Below are positions 1-12,330 of a DNA stretch of 64,000 nt, one piece after another. The notes below the pieces were generated by a model. That model was not told the origin of the DNA. It searched no databases and saw nothing but the letters and a program-made list of their open reading frames with translations. The stretch's first letter is position 1, and every line of letters begins with the position of its first letter. Source of the DNA: Apostichopus japonicus (taxonomy: Eukaryota > Echinodermata > Holothuroidea > Aspidochirotida > Stichopodidae); NCBI RefSeq assembly GCF_037975245.1, contig NC_092563.1:30531960-30595959 (forward strand), in the 5' to 3' direction. The translations under genes were made by a program, and so were the position numbers.

Positions 1-30
1 TAAATATGTATATATATATATATATATATA

Positions 31-80
31 AACATTCGCCTGATGAGTCCCAAAAAAGGACGAAACCGGTCGTGAAGTGG
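31..80 (+). ncRNA. Hammerhead ribozyme, type I, copy 1
   Basis: Self-cleaving RNA motif with every conserved core element in order. CTGATGA lies at 40-46. Stem II is GTCC/GGAC around an A-rich loop at 47-61. GAAA lies at 62-65. Stem III is the palindrome ACCGGT at 65-70, and the cleavage-site C17 is at 71. Stem I pairs TTCGC (35-39) with GTGAA (72-76), including one G-U pair. Stem III has no loop, so it should only form stably between two motifs, as described for dimeric type I hammerheads in Penelope-like elements and metazoan retrozymes. The core is seen directly; activity is inferred. No protein gene accompanies it. Confidence 0.88.
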
Positions 81-146
81 AATTTTTCTGGTGTGTTATT
101 CTTTACTTATTTGCTATATATATAAATATACATATATATATATATA

Positions 147-195
147 CATTTGCCTGATGAGTCCCAAAAAAAGGACGAAACCGGTCGTGAAGTGG
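147..195 (+). ncRNA. Hammerhead ribozyme, type I, copy 2
   Basis: Second copy, exactly 114 bp downstream of the first. CTGATGA is at 154-160, stem II GTCC/GGAC at 161-175, GAAA at 177-180, palindromic stem III ACCGGT at 180-185, and C17 at 186. Stem I pairs TTTGC (149-153) with GTGAA (187-191). The single stem I difference from copy 1 (C to T at the third pair) turns a G-C into a G-U pair, so pairing is kept. The stem II loop is one A longer. Head-to-tail copies would allow a transcript to be cut into 114-nt monomers, which is inference. Confidence 0.88.
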
Positions 196-271
196 AATTT
201 TTCTGGTGTGTTATTCTTTACTTATTTGCTATATATATAAATATACACATATATATATATATATATATATT

Positions 272-2061
272 CAGCATTGTTACGAACGCAGGATTCTGCG
301 TCCAGGACGCAATGTTTTGGCCAGGGACGCAAATTCTTCAAATTGCTTGCGTCCCGCAGACACAAACTTTTTTTTTAAGAAACAAACCCCAAGTATACAC
401 ACTCACAACTAGGTCAACGGAAAGCACAACAAAACACATTTTGGAATGAACATCTTTCATTATTTCTTTTCAAAAAACCACAACTTCTTACAAGAACCAA
501 AAGTTCTCCTACTCCCACAGATCATTGAATTTGTTTGAAAATAAATATATCATAACAATCAACTGCAAGGTACAGGGTTAACAACACCCCATTATGGAGA
601 TTTTCATGCTAAAAATAGACAATGATGCTTTCCAAAATTCCTGTGATTTGAATGGTTAATAGTCTCCGTCTATTGTCTGTGAATATTCTTGCACCTGTAG
701 TGCTCAATGAACATGGAGTATGTTATTTAACAACAATTACTTGCAACAGTTACTTTCCCCTGTGCAGAGATAGTGAGGTTTGTGGTATAGGCTATCATGT
801 GTTTGCACTCCAATATCATAACGTTAGGCCTTGCCACATACCGTACGTATACATTTTGACAGCGAAGATGCACTTGCACTGTTTCTGAGACTATCACGTA
901 ATATTTGAATCATTGTTTTGATCAGAAAATGTTAATGAGTGGAGACAATCTATGAATTTTGTGGGAAGCTAACATCTCTGATCCTGATCAGGATATTTCA
1001 GCTCACAGTATGTTTCTTCTCTCTGCATTAAGAGTTGCTAATGTAAAATGTGCATTCCCACCATCAGTAGTTTCTGTTGCAAAATGTTTTTGCGGTCCAA
1101 CTAACCATGTGCTTCAGTAAATGTTATTTTGGCGCAACATTCGTGTGTAAACTACTGGACATTAGAACATTATAATTTTATAATTTTAGGTTCACAGTCT
1201 TGTTCAGGGCAAAGGCCCTCTCACACGACTTTACAACTCAACCCTGGTCATTGGTAACTTGTCACACCTACACACCAAAGTGTGCACAATTCAATCAATC
1301 TCTCCTGGGGCACCACAGTGCACCACAACCACGTGTCCCCGGGGGACTTCCCATAGGGTGCAGCCACAAACCGGCGCAAACAACTATATTTACAAGTTAC
1401 CTCGCAAGTCCCCATTTATACACCTGGGTGAAGAGAGGCAATGGAGATAAAGCGCCTTGCCAGGACACAACATAATGATATGGCCAGGGCTCGAACCTGT
1501 AATCCTTAAATCACATGTCCACTGCCTTAACCACTTGACCACAACGCCCTCACACATTGAACTGATTTTTTTTTTAAATTTACATTGCGTAAAAAGCTAT
1601 TCACATAGACCTACTGATATTTTCGTATAGATGATTACTTGCAAAGAGCCCAGGATAAATGTCGCATAAGATTTTAAGTATTTGCGCATGTGTAGTTGAA
1701 AAGGAAGCTCGAACAGGCATGTAAACAGTAGTACAGTGAACTGGAATTTAGCGAGAGATATGCACACTGGTTGTTGGAATCGCTGCAAGGTCAAAGCACG
1801 GAGCTACTACGGAGTTGGCGAGTAGGGAAGTAAAAGGGCGTATGAAGGAGGGGGGACTGGGGTGAAAATAGGTTGAAACGGCAGGGAAGTCGAAAGGAGG
1901 GGCGGGCACGGCCGCCCCTGAAAAACAGCGAAGCTAAGGCACTGAGCATTTCTGCCCTATTTATTGTTTATAAGTACATTCACAAAGTATAGGCTGTGAT
2001 ACTACACTGGTATTAGTAACAGTAGGTCATACGATAAAAGTAATTGGTTTTAGATCGGGAC
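272..2061 (+). mobile_element. Non-autonomous element, copy L (SINE-interrupted)
   Basis: Aligns in inverted orientation with 26540-27948 over its whole length once the SINE at 1172-1553 is removed. The left end (290-360) carries GGACGC/GCGTCC palindromes, for example ACGCAG-GATT-CTGCGT. The right end stops at GATCGGGAC, so the terminal hairpin seen in copy R is missing and L is truncated there. It has no transposase or RT coding. ORFs inside it are short and not conserved in copy R. Subterminal hairpins suggest a non-autonomous DNA transposon; the superfamily is unknown. Confidence 0.75.
1172..1553 (-). mobile_element. tRNA-derived SINE inserted in copy L
   Basis: Read on the minus strand, it starts with a tRNA-like head. 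A box A-like TGGTCAAGTGG lies near 1533-1543 and a box B-like GGTTCGAGCCC near 1488-1498. A body follows with the phrase ATCTCCATTGCCTCTCTTCA, shared with the copy at 61500-61795, and then an A/T-rich tail. The sequence is absent from the matching site in copy R, which gives an empty-site comparison. The flanking ACATT at 1167-1171 and 1554-1558 is a target-site duplication. The head resembles a leucine-type tRNA, which is inference. Confidence 0.85.
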
Positions 2062-5000
2062 ATTCCATTAGTGCTTAATCCCAAGCTCAAGGATTCAAAG
2101 TTACTTTGTACCCAACAGTGACTAGGGTTGCTGTTGCAACTTCACTCAGAGTATTGTTTATGGTTGATTGTTCTTTTTCCCATGACAGATTGCAAGAGGA
2201 TACACTATTTGGTTATAACATATACACTGTACAGTGAGTAAATCAAAAGAAATGTCTTGATTGAGATTTGTAAAATTGTTTGTGCACATGAACCAAGGAA
2301 TAGTCCTCATTTTCCTCAAGTAATGTGGATATAGTTTAGTGAGTTTTGTCACCCTAACAAATGTACTTTAGAGAACTTTTAAAATATATTGAAGCAAGAG
2401 GCAAGGTTAAAACGACAGTGACATAATGTTGAGACTTTCAAGGGAGAATGACTATTACCTTGACAGAATGTACTAGAAAGTTAATATAAGCACTATTCTG
2501 CAGGCAAAAGAGTCTCATTTGAGACACATCGAAATAAAGGAGACTATTAAGACAGTTGGATACTAAAGCATTATCATGTTTGATCTGCAAATAACATGAA
2601 AAACGAGTATCCAGTTCAATACCAAATCAAATCTGAAGACTCAAGCAGTGTAATATATGGCTGTACATAAAACTATTGAGTTTGTAAAGTTACTGTGTTT
2701 GCAATTACCTATTAAAACACCCACCCCAAATATATACAGTATTGTTGCTATCATAATGCTTATAATCACTGCAGTATACGTAGCTTCATATTTCATGCAG
2801 AGAAGAAGACAATGGACTACAAGTCATTGAAAAGTTTGGCATATTTTAAATTAATTCTTGGCTTGAAATGCTGACAAATGTAACATTATACTGTACTCAA
2901 GTTCCACTAGCTAGTGAGGAAGAGTAACACTTCTGCTCAAGTAATGTTAGGCACTCAAATTGTATTTAGCCAGCTATATATCAAACATGAAAGTGTTGGG
3001 ATTTGACAGTACGGCAGGCAAAACAATTAACAGCTAGGTAGGATAATTTGTGAAAATGCATAGATATGCTGATCTATGTATGCCTTTGTAACTAGGATAA
3101 CAATAGGGGCAAACTATTACAACATTATATGTACAAAGGAACACAGTAAATTAAGTTAGATACTAAAATTGAATAACATTTAGCCTATCAAAAAACACAT
3201 TCGGATGTTACATTATATGGCCATCCGCAAAATAATCAAATGCCAATTTTGACTGTTTGTGCATATATGCAATATATATTGCCTTAAATCACTTCATAGC
3301 TGGTAACGAACGGGCTAGCTGCACGTTACAGCCTTAGATATAATTCCAAAAACCAATGTAGGTATTTTGCAGACACTACTGCTATCAATCCATTGTAACA
3401 TTTTTATTTTAATGTTCATACATGGACTACTTTTTCTACATTTATATCTGAAGTTGAAACAGTCTCATTCCCCTGCTTTTATTTGGCAATAATTTGAATT
3501 ACAAATTTCACAACTTTTAATTCTCATATCCTGATTGCTTAAGAATTTGTTGAAAGGTTTTAGCTTCCAATTAAGGCAGGAAAGAAAAAACCTTTTCCAT
3601 AATTCTTAGTTATCAATGTAATCCTTACCTTTCATAGAAACAAATGGAATATGTAAGAAACTTGCATATGAATTGAAATGCCCTGTAGTCCTCGTAGGTT
3701 TCTATTGCATAATATGACACTCGTCATATTTCTTAATTTGAATTGCAAAACGAAAATATCAGCTCAGTAATGTAATTACGCCGACATGAGGTACACACTT
3801 GAGAGTCGAGAGTAGGAGAATGTGTCACGAACGTGATCTCAAGTAAACTCACAGAGGAATTGAAATCAAAGAGAAATAGTATCCCCAGTAAAATTTAAAA
3901 CAGAAAATTATAGCACCTTGACAATCTGTGAATTTGTCACTTTGGAGCAATGGAGAGTTTAGAGGAAAGGAAATCGGATGCATACTTGTGCTATTAGTCG
4001 TACCTAAATACCATGTTGGACTGCTATCTCAGACGATAAAAAGAAAAACCCTTTTCCTATCAACACGATCCACACCATCAATACTTAATTGTATCAACTT
4101 GAAAATGAATAATAAAGCAGCATTCAAATTCAGGTCTCTTCCCAAAGGACTTAAAGTCAGTTAAATTCATAAATTGAAGAGGAAGAACAAGAACAAGGAA
4201 AAGGTCATCTGGGCACGATGTTTGATCCTCTTTTTCTTTGCAAAGCTTAAACAATCAATGACTTGTAGTTGTGTGACACGTTAATTGATTAATTTTAGCC
4301 TAGTTATTAGTTTGAGTTTATTAGTATCTAGATGACAGTCTTTGCCAGATTGATCATGAAGATGATGTCCATCATATGTAGGCCTATTTTGAATGCATAA
4401 CCACAGGTTGCAGACTTGCAGCTAATTTCAATACTTCTATTAATAATCTGCAGCAATTTGTTTCAATATATGGGGAACAGGAGAACATACATGGTGAAAG
4501 AGTGACTCGTTTTAATTTTATCTTTTGGTAGTTGGGCTAATTTTAGAAATATTACTTTTGGCCCATACATATCTAAGATCCTTATTTTACATGTATGCTA
4601 AGCTGAAGCATAGAGATAAATAGAATTGGTGAAAAAGAGCTTGTGTTAATAGGTACGAAGCAGTTGATTAGCGACTAAGATTATACCTTTGTGGTTTCAG
4701 TTTGGTATGACACACCTTTAACCATTATTAATGCATGCAAGTATATATATGTAATCACAACTGAGTTTTTGTTGCAATATTCAAGGCCACTATTGCAAAA
4801 CTCTGACTGGTATAGGCCTGCGGCAAATCTTTATGGCATTTCCCTTCCTACCCTCCATCATCTGAATCTGGATCTGAAATTGCACGACTACCCCTATTAG
4901 ACCGGTTGGCTTGATTCAAAAGAAGTCTAATAATGGAATCTATTATCAGATGGACATAACCAAACCCTCACCCCAACAGCACACATGCTCTGTGTTTTCA

Positions 5001-5326
5001 TCTTTCTACCTGATATAATAACCTGATACAATTCATTTTTGGTTTGCAGGAGTCTACTCTTTCCAAGATTTTGATCTTTTCCTAAAGAATGAACAAGAGA
5101 GTTGACCAAAGAAATAAATATCACAATTTTGTTTACAAGTATCAATCCAGCAAAAGAGCTACAGAAATATTTACTTAAGACTTCACATTTGTTGATTATG
5201 ATTTGATGTTTTCTAATTTTCTATGAGTATTACTTGCTATTGATCGCACATATTTCCCCCGCCACACACTACACATTCACGATGCAACTCTACTGCCATT
5301 ATGTGGATGATCTTGGATAGTCAGGC
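2062..5326. other. AT-rich non-coding stretch
   Basis: No convincing exon, RNA gene or repeat array is visible. Short ORFs (for example 3928-4164 and 4691-4900) lack splice signals or recognisable domains. It could be intronic or intergenic. Confidence 0.5.
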
Positions 5327-7523
5327 AGTATGAGTAGGTTTAAGACTATGACTGATCACAACTCTACAGTATGTGTGGGTATAAGACTATGACTGATCAC
5401 AACTCTACTGTATGCCTGGGTTTAAGACTATGACTGATCACAACTCTACTGTATTTGTAGGTTTAAGACTATGACTGATCACAACTCTACTGTATGTGTA
5501 GGTTTAAGACTATGACTGATCACAACTCTACTGTATGTGTAGGTTTAAGACTATGACTGATCACAACTCTACTGTATGTGTGGGTATAAGACTATGACTG
5601 ATCACAACTCTACAGTATGTGTAGGTTAAAGACAATGACTGATCACAACTCTACTGTATGCCTGGGTTTAAGACTATGACTGATCACCACAACTCTACTG
5701 CATTTGTAGGTTTAAGACTATGACTGATCACAACTCTACTGTATTTGTAGGTTTAAGACTATGACTGATCACAACTCTACTGTATGTGTAGGTTTAAGAC
5801 TATGACTGATCACAACTCTACTGTATGTGTAGGTTTAAGACTATGACTGATCACAACTCTACTGTATGTGTAGGTTTAAGACTATGACTGATCACAACTC
5901 TACTGTATGTGTGGGTTTAAGACTATGACTGATCACCACAACTCTACTGTATTTGTAGGTTTAAGACTATGACTGATCACAACTCTACAGTATGTGTGGG
6001 TTTAAGACTATGACTGATCACAACTCTACTGTATGTGTAGGTTTAAGACTATGACTGATCACAACTCTACTGTATGTGTAGGTTTAAGACTATGACTGAT
6101 CACAACTCTACTGTATGTGTAGGTTAAAGACAATGACTGATCACAACTCTACTGAATGCATGGGTTTAGGTTTATGACTGATCACAACTCTACTGTATGC
6201 GTGGGTGTAAGACTATGACTGATCACAACTCTACTGTATGTGTAGGTTTAAGAGTATGACTGATCACAACTCTACTGTATGCGAGGGTTTAAGTTTATGA
6301 CTGATCACAACTCTACTGTATGCCTGGGTTTAAGACTATGACTGATCACCACAACTCTACTGTATTTGTAGGTTTAAGACTATGACTGATCACAACTCTA
6401 TTGTATGCGTGGGTTTAAGACTATGACTGATCACAACTCTACTGAATGCATGGGTTTAAGTTTATGACTGATCACAACTCTACTGTATGCCTGGGTTTAA
6501 GTCTATGACTGATCACAACTCTACTGTATGTGTAGGTTTAAGACTATGACTGATCACAACTCTACTGTATGCATGGGTTTAAGACTATGACTGATCACAA
6601 CTCTACTGTATGCCTGGGTTTAAGACTATGACTGATCACAACTCTACTGTATGCATGGGTTTAAACTATGACTGATCACAACTCTACTGTATGTGTAGGT
6701 TTAAGAGTATGACTGATCACAACTCTACTGTATGTGTAGGTTTAAGACTATGACTGATCACAACTCTACTGTATGAGTGGGTTTAAGACTATGACTGATC
6801 ACAACTCTACTGTATGCATGGGTTTAAGACTATGACTGATCACAACTCTACTGTATGCGTGGGTTTAAACTATGACTGATCACAACTCTACTGTATGTGT
6901 AGGTTTAAGAGTATGACTGATCACAACTCTACTGTATGTGTAGGTTTAAGACAATGACTGAACACAACTCTACAGTATGCGTGGGTTTAAGACTATGACT
7001 GATCACAACTCTACTGTATGTGTAGGTTTAAGACTATGACTGATCACAACTCTACTGTATGCATGGGTTTTAACTATGACTGATCACAACTCTACTGTAT
7101 GTGTAGGTTTAAAAGTATGACTGATCACAACTCTACTGTATGTGTAGGTTTAAGACAATGACTGAACACAACTCTACAGTATGCGTGGGTTTAAGACTAT
7201 GACTGATCACAACTCTACTGTATGTGTAGGTTTAAGACTATGACTGATCACAACTCTACTGTATGAGTGGGTTTAAGACTATGACTGATCACAACTCTAC
7301 TGTATGCATGGGTTTAAGACTATGACTGATCACAACTCTACTGTATGTGTAGGTTTAAGAGTATGACTGATCACAACTCTACTGTATGTGTAGGTTTAAG
7401 ACAATGACTGAACACAACTCTACTGTATGCGTGGGTTTAAGACTATGACTGATCACAACTCTACTGTATGTGTAGGTTTAAGACTATGACTGATCACAAC
7501 TCTACTGTATGCATAGGTTTAAG
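5327..7523. repeat. 41-bp minisatellite, about 53 copies
   Basis: The unit contains ATGACTGATCACAACTCTAC followed by TGTATGTGTAGGTTTAAG. Variants include GTAGG/GTGGG/CTGGG/CATGG in the spacer, a 3-bp CAC insertion in some units, and loss of GAC near 6664, 6869 and 7073. Blocks of variants recur in the same order (around 6700-6960 and 7090-7400), which indicates multi-unit duplications. No open frame is maintained. Confidence 0.95.
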
Positions 7524-8765
7524 GAAAATTGAACATAAAACAGTTTTAAAAAATATAAACAATCACAGGTTAACATTGCATGTGACCTTAACAATCTCTG
7601 TTCGGTAGCAGCAAACAATCGTGTGCACTGATCAGTCGGTCAGTGTGTGGGGATAATCAGTCTACACAATTAAAGATCTTCCACGTAACAAATGTCAAAA
7701 TCTGTCGTACAGTGTGAGACAGGATTAAGATTGCCCACTTTTTGGTGTTCAGCAAATAAACTTTAACCATGAGTAGTTACTGATCTATTTTATTTCACAA
7801 AATTTTGTCACACAGACACTTCCATGCAATATATCGAGCAATGTTACAAAAAAAACAAGAGCCCAAGGGCACTATGGTTCCTTGCTTGTAAGGAATATTT
7901 ACAAGGCAGCAGCACTGTCCTAAAATTGTTATGTGGTCCGATGTACACAGACAATACTATTGCCAAAAATATCACAAATGAACTGTTTGTCCTTTGAGAA
8001 CCTGTTAAGGACCAGGTGACTGATATGAGTAAGAGTTCGCAGAACTCACAGAATCATCCTGACTGTACTTAGTAAGAATTTTAACAAAACCAAACAAAAC
8101 CTTGATCTCTAATAACTTAGCACACAAAGGTTGCAGAGGAGTCAACTTATGGACAATTAAGTTCGGAATATGGCCACGAAAATTCAAATAATCAACTTGA
8201 AAGAAACTAACACAGGTCACTGGAGGCCAACCTGAGGTCAAAGCTCACCCAAATGCAGGTTGATATTGGATTACAATAGCGTAACTCCCAACCTTGATGG
8301 ACATTTAGTTCTCAAGTTATTGCAAAAATACTAGTTTTTGACCACTAATCGACCTTTGTTGACCTTGGATCACATGACTGTTATGTTTAGAAACAATCCC
8401 TTACCCCATTTACAACTATTCCCAAAATATCAACCATGTCGGGCCCTGTCCATGGGAGTTTCACAAGTTATTGCAACATCAATAAACATTTTGACCCATA
8501 ATTGACCTTTGGTGACCTTGGATCACATAACAGTTATTTTGGAAAACTTGCCCCTACTTCATTCACAACTTGTCCCAATATATCAGCCATGTCAGACTTT
8601 GTGACTAGAAGTTGTTGCAAAAATTAGCATAAGTTGACATTTTTTTGCACATAAGCAACCTTGAATGACCTTAGATGACCTAATGGTTTTTATCAAAAGT
8701 ATTCTCCTTGATGATGTGAAACCTTTCCTAAAATTGTAATATGCTCCAATGTACACACACAATGT

Positions 8766-9085
8766 TATACTCCAACTCGCACTATACTCCAACTCGCACA
8801 CTTCGTTCCTCCAACAAACTGTTTTTAACTGTTCCAAAACCACGATTGAAGAACTATGGTTACAGAAGCTTCCAATACTCTGGGTCTTATCTCTGGAACA
8901 AGTTACCAGACCACATTCGAACATGCTATAAACTTTCTACTTTCAAAAGTCTACTTAAGACCCATTTTTTCACTTGTTCTTTTGTAAATTAATTTACTTC
9001 TCTGTAAAGCGCTTTGAGCAGTAACTTTTGTTTACTGATTTGGCGCTATATAAGTCTCTTTTATTATTATTATTATATTATAATA
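8766..9085 (+). mobile_element. 5'-truncated LINE: ORF2 C-terminus and 3' UTR
   Basis: The frame ending at 8992 translates to the C-terminal tail typical of Jockey/CR1-like non-LTR retrotransposon ORF2 proteins: LRSSNKLFLTVPK, YGYRSFQYSGSYLWNKLP, DHIR, then a K/S-rich FKSLLKTHFF. After the stop comes a 3' UTR with AAGCGCTTTGAGCAG and GGCGCTATATAAG, then a TTA microsatellite tail at 9060-9083. RT and endonuclease domains are absent, so it is a dead-on-arrival copy. Its 5' junction is placed where the host element's match to 7920-7955 stops. Confidence 0.85.
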
Positions 9086-9499
9086 AGATATCAAAACCAA
9101 CTTTTGGCCCCTTATAACTTGAGAACCGGGTGTCCGATTGAAGCAGGAGTTGTTTTCCTCTATAGAGCACAAAGAGCTCTATCATATATTAAATATAATA
9201 AACTAAACTTTTTTTTAAAACAAACTATTTTGTTTTGCCACGTATTTCCTAAAATTAGCATATTTTTCAAAATTTGACCTTTGACCTCACGGTCAGATGT
9301 AATTGACACACTGATTCCAAAAACAACATGACAAGTCTGTATGGTCATCCTAACTACTTATTTAAAAAAAAAAAACCTTGACCTCTGATAACTTCGCACA
9401 CAAAGGTCGCACAGGGGTCAACCCATGGACAATTTTCATTGGAAGGTACATTTGAGAGATTATGGCCACGAAAATTCAAATAACCAAAGAAACTAATAC

Positions 9500-9533
9500 A
9501 GGTCACCGGAGGTCAACCTGAGGTCAAAGGTCA
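9500..9533 (+). promoter_or_regulatory. Four-half-site nuclear receptor-like array (DR4-DR5-DR1)
   Basis: Four perfect AGGTCA hexamers in one orientation at 9500-9505, 9510-9515, 9521-9526 and 9528-9533, with spacers of 4, 5 and 1 bp. Direct repeats with these spacings are the canonical geometries for TR/LXR-type (DR4), RAR-RXR (DR5) and HNF4/PPAR/COUP-TF (DR1) receptors. The related segment at 8212-8250 has two of the four half-sites mutated. Binding is inferred, not shown. Confidence 0.5.
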
Positions 9534-9946
9534 CCTAGATGCAGGTCGACTACTGGAGTACAATAGCGTAACTCCCAACCTTGACGAACATTTTGTTCTC
9601 AAGTTATTGCAAAAATACTAGTTTGTGACCCCTAATTGACCTTTGTTGACCTTGGATCACATGACCGTCATGTTAGGACCCTGTCAATGGGGGTTATTGC
9701 TGTTTTAAATATTTTGGATTTTGGCCTCTAACTGACCTTTGGTGACCTTCACAGGCACCAAAAACAATAGGGCACACCTTCTCAATATGGCGGATCTATA
9801 TACCAAGTTTGAGCTTAGTCCAACTTTCCCTTGTTGAGTTACAGTGTACCCAAGCAAGTGTCACAGACACACATACATACACGCACAGACACGCACACAC
9901 ACACACAAACCTGACTACATAGGTTCCTTTGCTAAAGCAAGGAACC

Positions 9947-11025
9947 AAAAACCCATCCAGTCAAATTATCAGATAAGCTGCTAAATCCATAACTGAAATG
10001 GAAAGGACTAGCTAGGCTAGTTAATGCCAACATGATAAGATTTTGGTCAAAATTTAGTATGAAACATATTTATCAAAATCAATCCTAAATGTTGCTTTAA
10101 ATATTCATGACACTATATTTGACTAATTTCTATACAAAATACAATAATCTATTCTCACTAACACTACATGGAAGAGAGTCGGTGAGAACACAACTCAATT
10201 TTTTCACTTAACAATGGCTGGATAGAAAATGTAAAGTATCACAGACAAACATTTAAAGTGTTGCTCATATGATGTTTCAGTGACAAAAAATGAGATGGCA
10301 GAACTGTACAAATAGTAACCTATAATCCATTATTAGAATCCACTAGACAGCTGAATTAACCTGTGTCCAGCTGCCTGTCACATTAAGAATAAGATATCAT
10401 ATAGATAGTCATACAGGGATCTACCCAAAACACTATGACCAGGCTTCATTGATTATGTTAATGATCCACCATTAGACAGTTAGAGGTGCATGCCTGTAGC
10501 CTGAGGACATTCTGAGTTGGGAGGAGCACCAATTTAAGGAGGGTACCTATGGAATGCCAAAATGGACATTATTCTGTAACTTTTGAAACAGCTTTTAATC
10601 CTTCTTTAGTGGTAAATTTTGTGTCACATCATGAGAAAGACAATTATAAGTCATTATGTGAGGTTCTTTTTACGTAGCATCATGACCAAGGCTTGAATTT
10701 TATTTTATAAGGGCACTCTGTCAGCTGTCACAGAAAGGTTGCCAGCTCAGACAAATATCATATTGTCTTTTTTATGCAGTTTTTACTGCTGCATAATGAC
10801 TTCACGAATAATCATAGTCATTATGCAGCAATATTTACAGTCACATATTAAAGACCAAGAAAGACAAAACTAATTATGCAGCAGTATTATTGTCAAATAA
10901 AAGAGGACTAACTTAAATCTTACTCATTATGTGGTAGTCTTTACTGCAGCAGAAAGACTTCCGTTAACGTACTCATTATTCAACAACAGTTACAGCAGCT
11001 AAATTTGCTAATTTTTTGAAAGGAG
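9947..11025. other. Non-coding stretch with degenerate tandem motif at its end
   Basis: Nothing recognisable up to about 10720. From 10730 to 10990 the phrase ACTCATTATGCAGCAG with CTTTACTGC recurs about four times in degraded form (sometimes inverted, near 10780 and 10830). It may be an old tandem repeat leading into the array at 11026. Confidence 0.45.
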
Positions 11026-12330
11026 GAGCTTTGTACTAGTACGCATGTTAAGAGCCTTGTACTCAACTACTCGTACTCTTGTTCAGAGCCCTGTAGTCTT
11101 ACTCATGTTCAGAGCATTGTACTACTACTTATGTTCAGAGCATTGTACTCATGTTCAGAGCCTTGAACTCGTACTCATGTTCAGAGCCCTGTACTTGTAC
11201 TCATGTTCAGAGCCTTGTACTAATAATTATGTTCAGAGCCTTGTACTAGTACTAATGTTAAGAGCATTGTACTAGTACTAATGTTCAGAGCCTTGTACTA
11301 GTACTCATGTTCAGAGCATTGTACTCATGTTCAGAGCCTTGAACTCATACTCATGTTCTGAGCATTTTACTAGTACTCATGTTCAGAGCCTTGTACTACT
11401 TCTTATGTTCAGAGCATTGTACTCATGTTCAGAGCCTTGAACTCGTACTCATGCTCAGAGCCCTGTACTCATACTCATGTTCAGAGCCTTGTACTAGTAC
11501 TCATGTTCAGAGCCTTGTACTAGTACTAATGTTCAGAGCATTTTACTAGTACTCATGTTCAGAGCCTTGTACTACTACTTATGTTCAGAGCATTGTACTC
11601 ATGTTCAGAGCCTTGTACTTGTACCCATGTTCAGAGCCTTGAACTCGTACTCATGTTCAGAGCCCTGTAATAGTACTAATGTTCAGAGCATTGTACTTGT
11701 ACTAATGTTCAGAGCATTGTACTTGTACCCATGTTCAGAGCCTTGAACTCGTACTCATGTTCAGAGCCCTGTAATAGTACTAATGTTCAGAGCATTGTAC
11801 TTGTACTAATGTTCAGAGCATTGTACTTGTACTCATGTTCAGAGCCTTGTACTTGTACTAATGTTCAGAGCATTGTACTTGTACTTATGTTCAGAGCATT
11901 GTACTCGTACTAATGTTCAGAGCATTGTACTCGTACTAATGTTCAGAGCATTTTACTCGTACTCATGTTCAGAGCCTTGTACTTGTACTAATGTTCAGAG
12001 CATTTTACTCGTACTCATGTTCAGAGCCTTGTACTTGTACTCATGTTCAGAGCATTGTACTCGTACTCATGTTCAGAGCCTTGTACTTGTACTAATGTTC
12101 AGAGCATTGTACTTGTACTAATGTTCAGAGCCTTGTACTAGTACTCATGTTCAGAGCCCTGTAATAGTACTAATGTTCAGAGCCTTGTACTAGTACTCAT
12201 GTTCAGAGCCCTGTAATAGTACTAATGTTCAGAGCCTTGTACTAGTACTCATGTTCAGAGCTTTGTACTAGTACTAATGTTCAGAGCCTTGTACTGGCGC
12301 TCATGTTCAGAGCCCTATTCTAATACTAGT
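11026..12330. repeat. 26-bp minisatellite, about 50 copies
   Basis: The unit is ATGTTCAGAGCCTTGTACT followed by AGTACTC, CGTACTC or TGTACTA. Many units contain the perfect palindrome GTACTAGTAC. Two short spacer-deleted forms (for example near 11150 and 11420) recur. Open frames here (11045-12121) are only stretches between random stops and differ in frame from each other. A core similar to AGCC(T)TTGTACTCNTACT is shared with the array at 50600-52366. Confidence 0.95.

Larger units (their letters stand above)
1..270 (+). repeat. 114-bp tandem unit with hammerheads and TA tracts
   Basis: Two tandem units, each made of a TA run, the hammerhead, and a shared 3' segment ending in TTATTCTTTACTTATTTGC followed by more TA. 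A third TA tract (about 248-270) ends at the boundary of the next element at 272. The window starts inside a TA run, so more units may lie upstream. Confidence 0.8.
7850..9946. mobile_element. Interspersed element with terminal hairpins and TGACCT repeats
   Basis: Bounded by GGTTCCTTGCTTGTAAGGAA (7875-7894) and the palindrome at 9922-9946, with arms GGTTCC...GGAACC around TTGCT/AGCAA. Internal sequence at 8005-8480 recurs at 9370-9680, and a third degenerate copy covers 8480-8700. The repeats are dense in AGGTCA/TGACCT half-sites. A CA-rich microsatellite lies at 9870-9910. A LINE fragment is nested inside at 8766-9085. No autonomous coding capacity is seen. Confidence 0.65.

Noticed and set aside
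5327-7523. CRISPR-like repeat array
   Set aside because: Units are contiguous tandem repeats without unique spacers, and the window is eukaryotic.
8592-8924. 110-codon minus-strand ORF
   Set aside because: Antisense shadow of the LINE 3' fragment.
11045-12121. Cys/Ser/Tyr-rich ORFs MFRALY...
   Set aside because: Products of the 26-bp array. Each stretch is in a different frame with no coding context.
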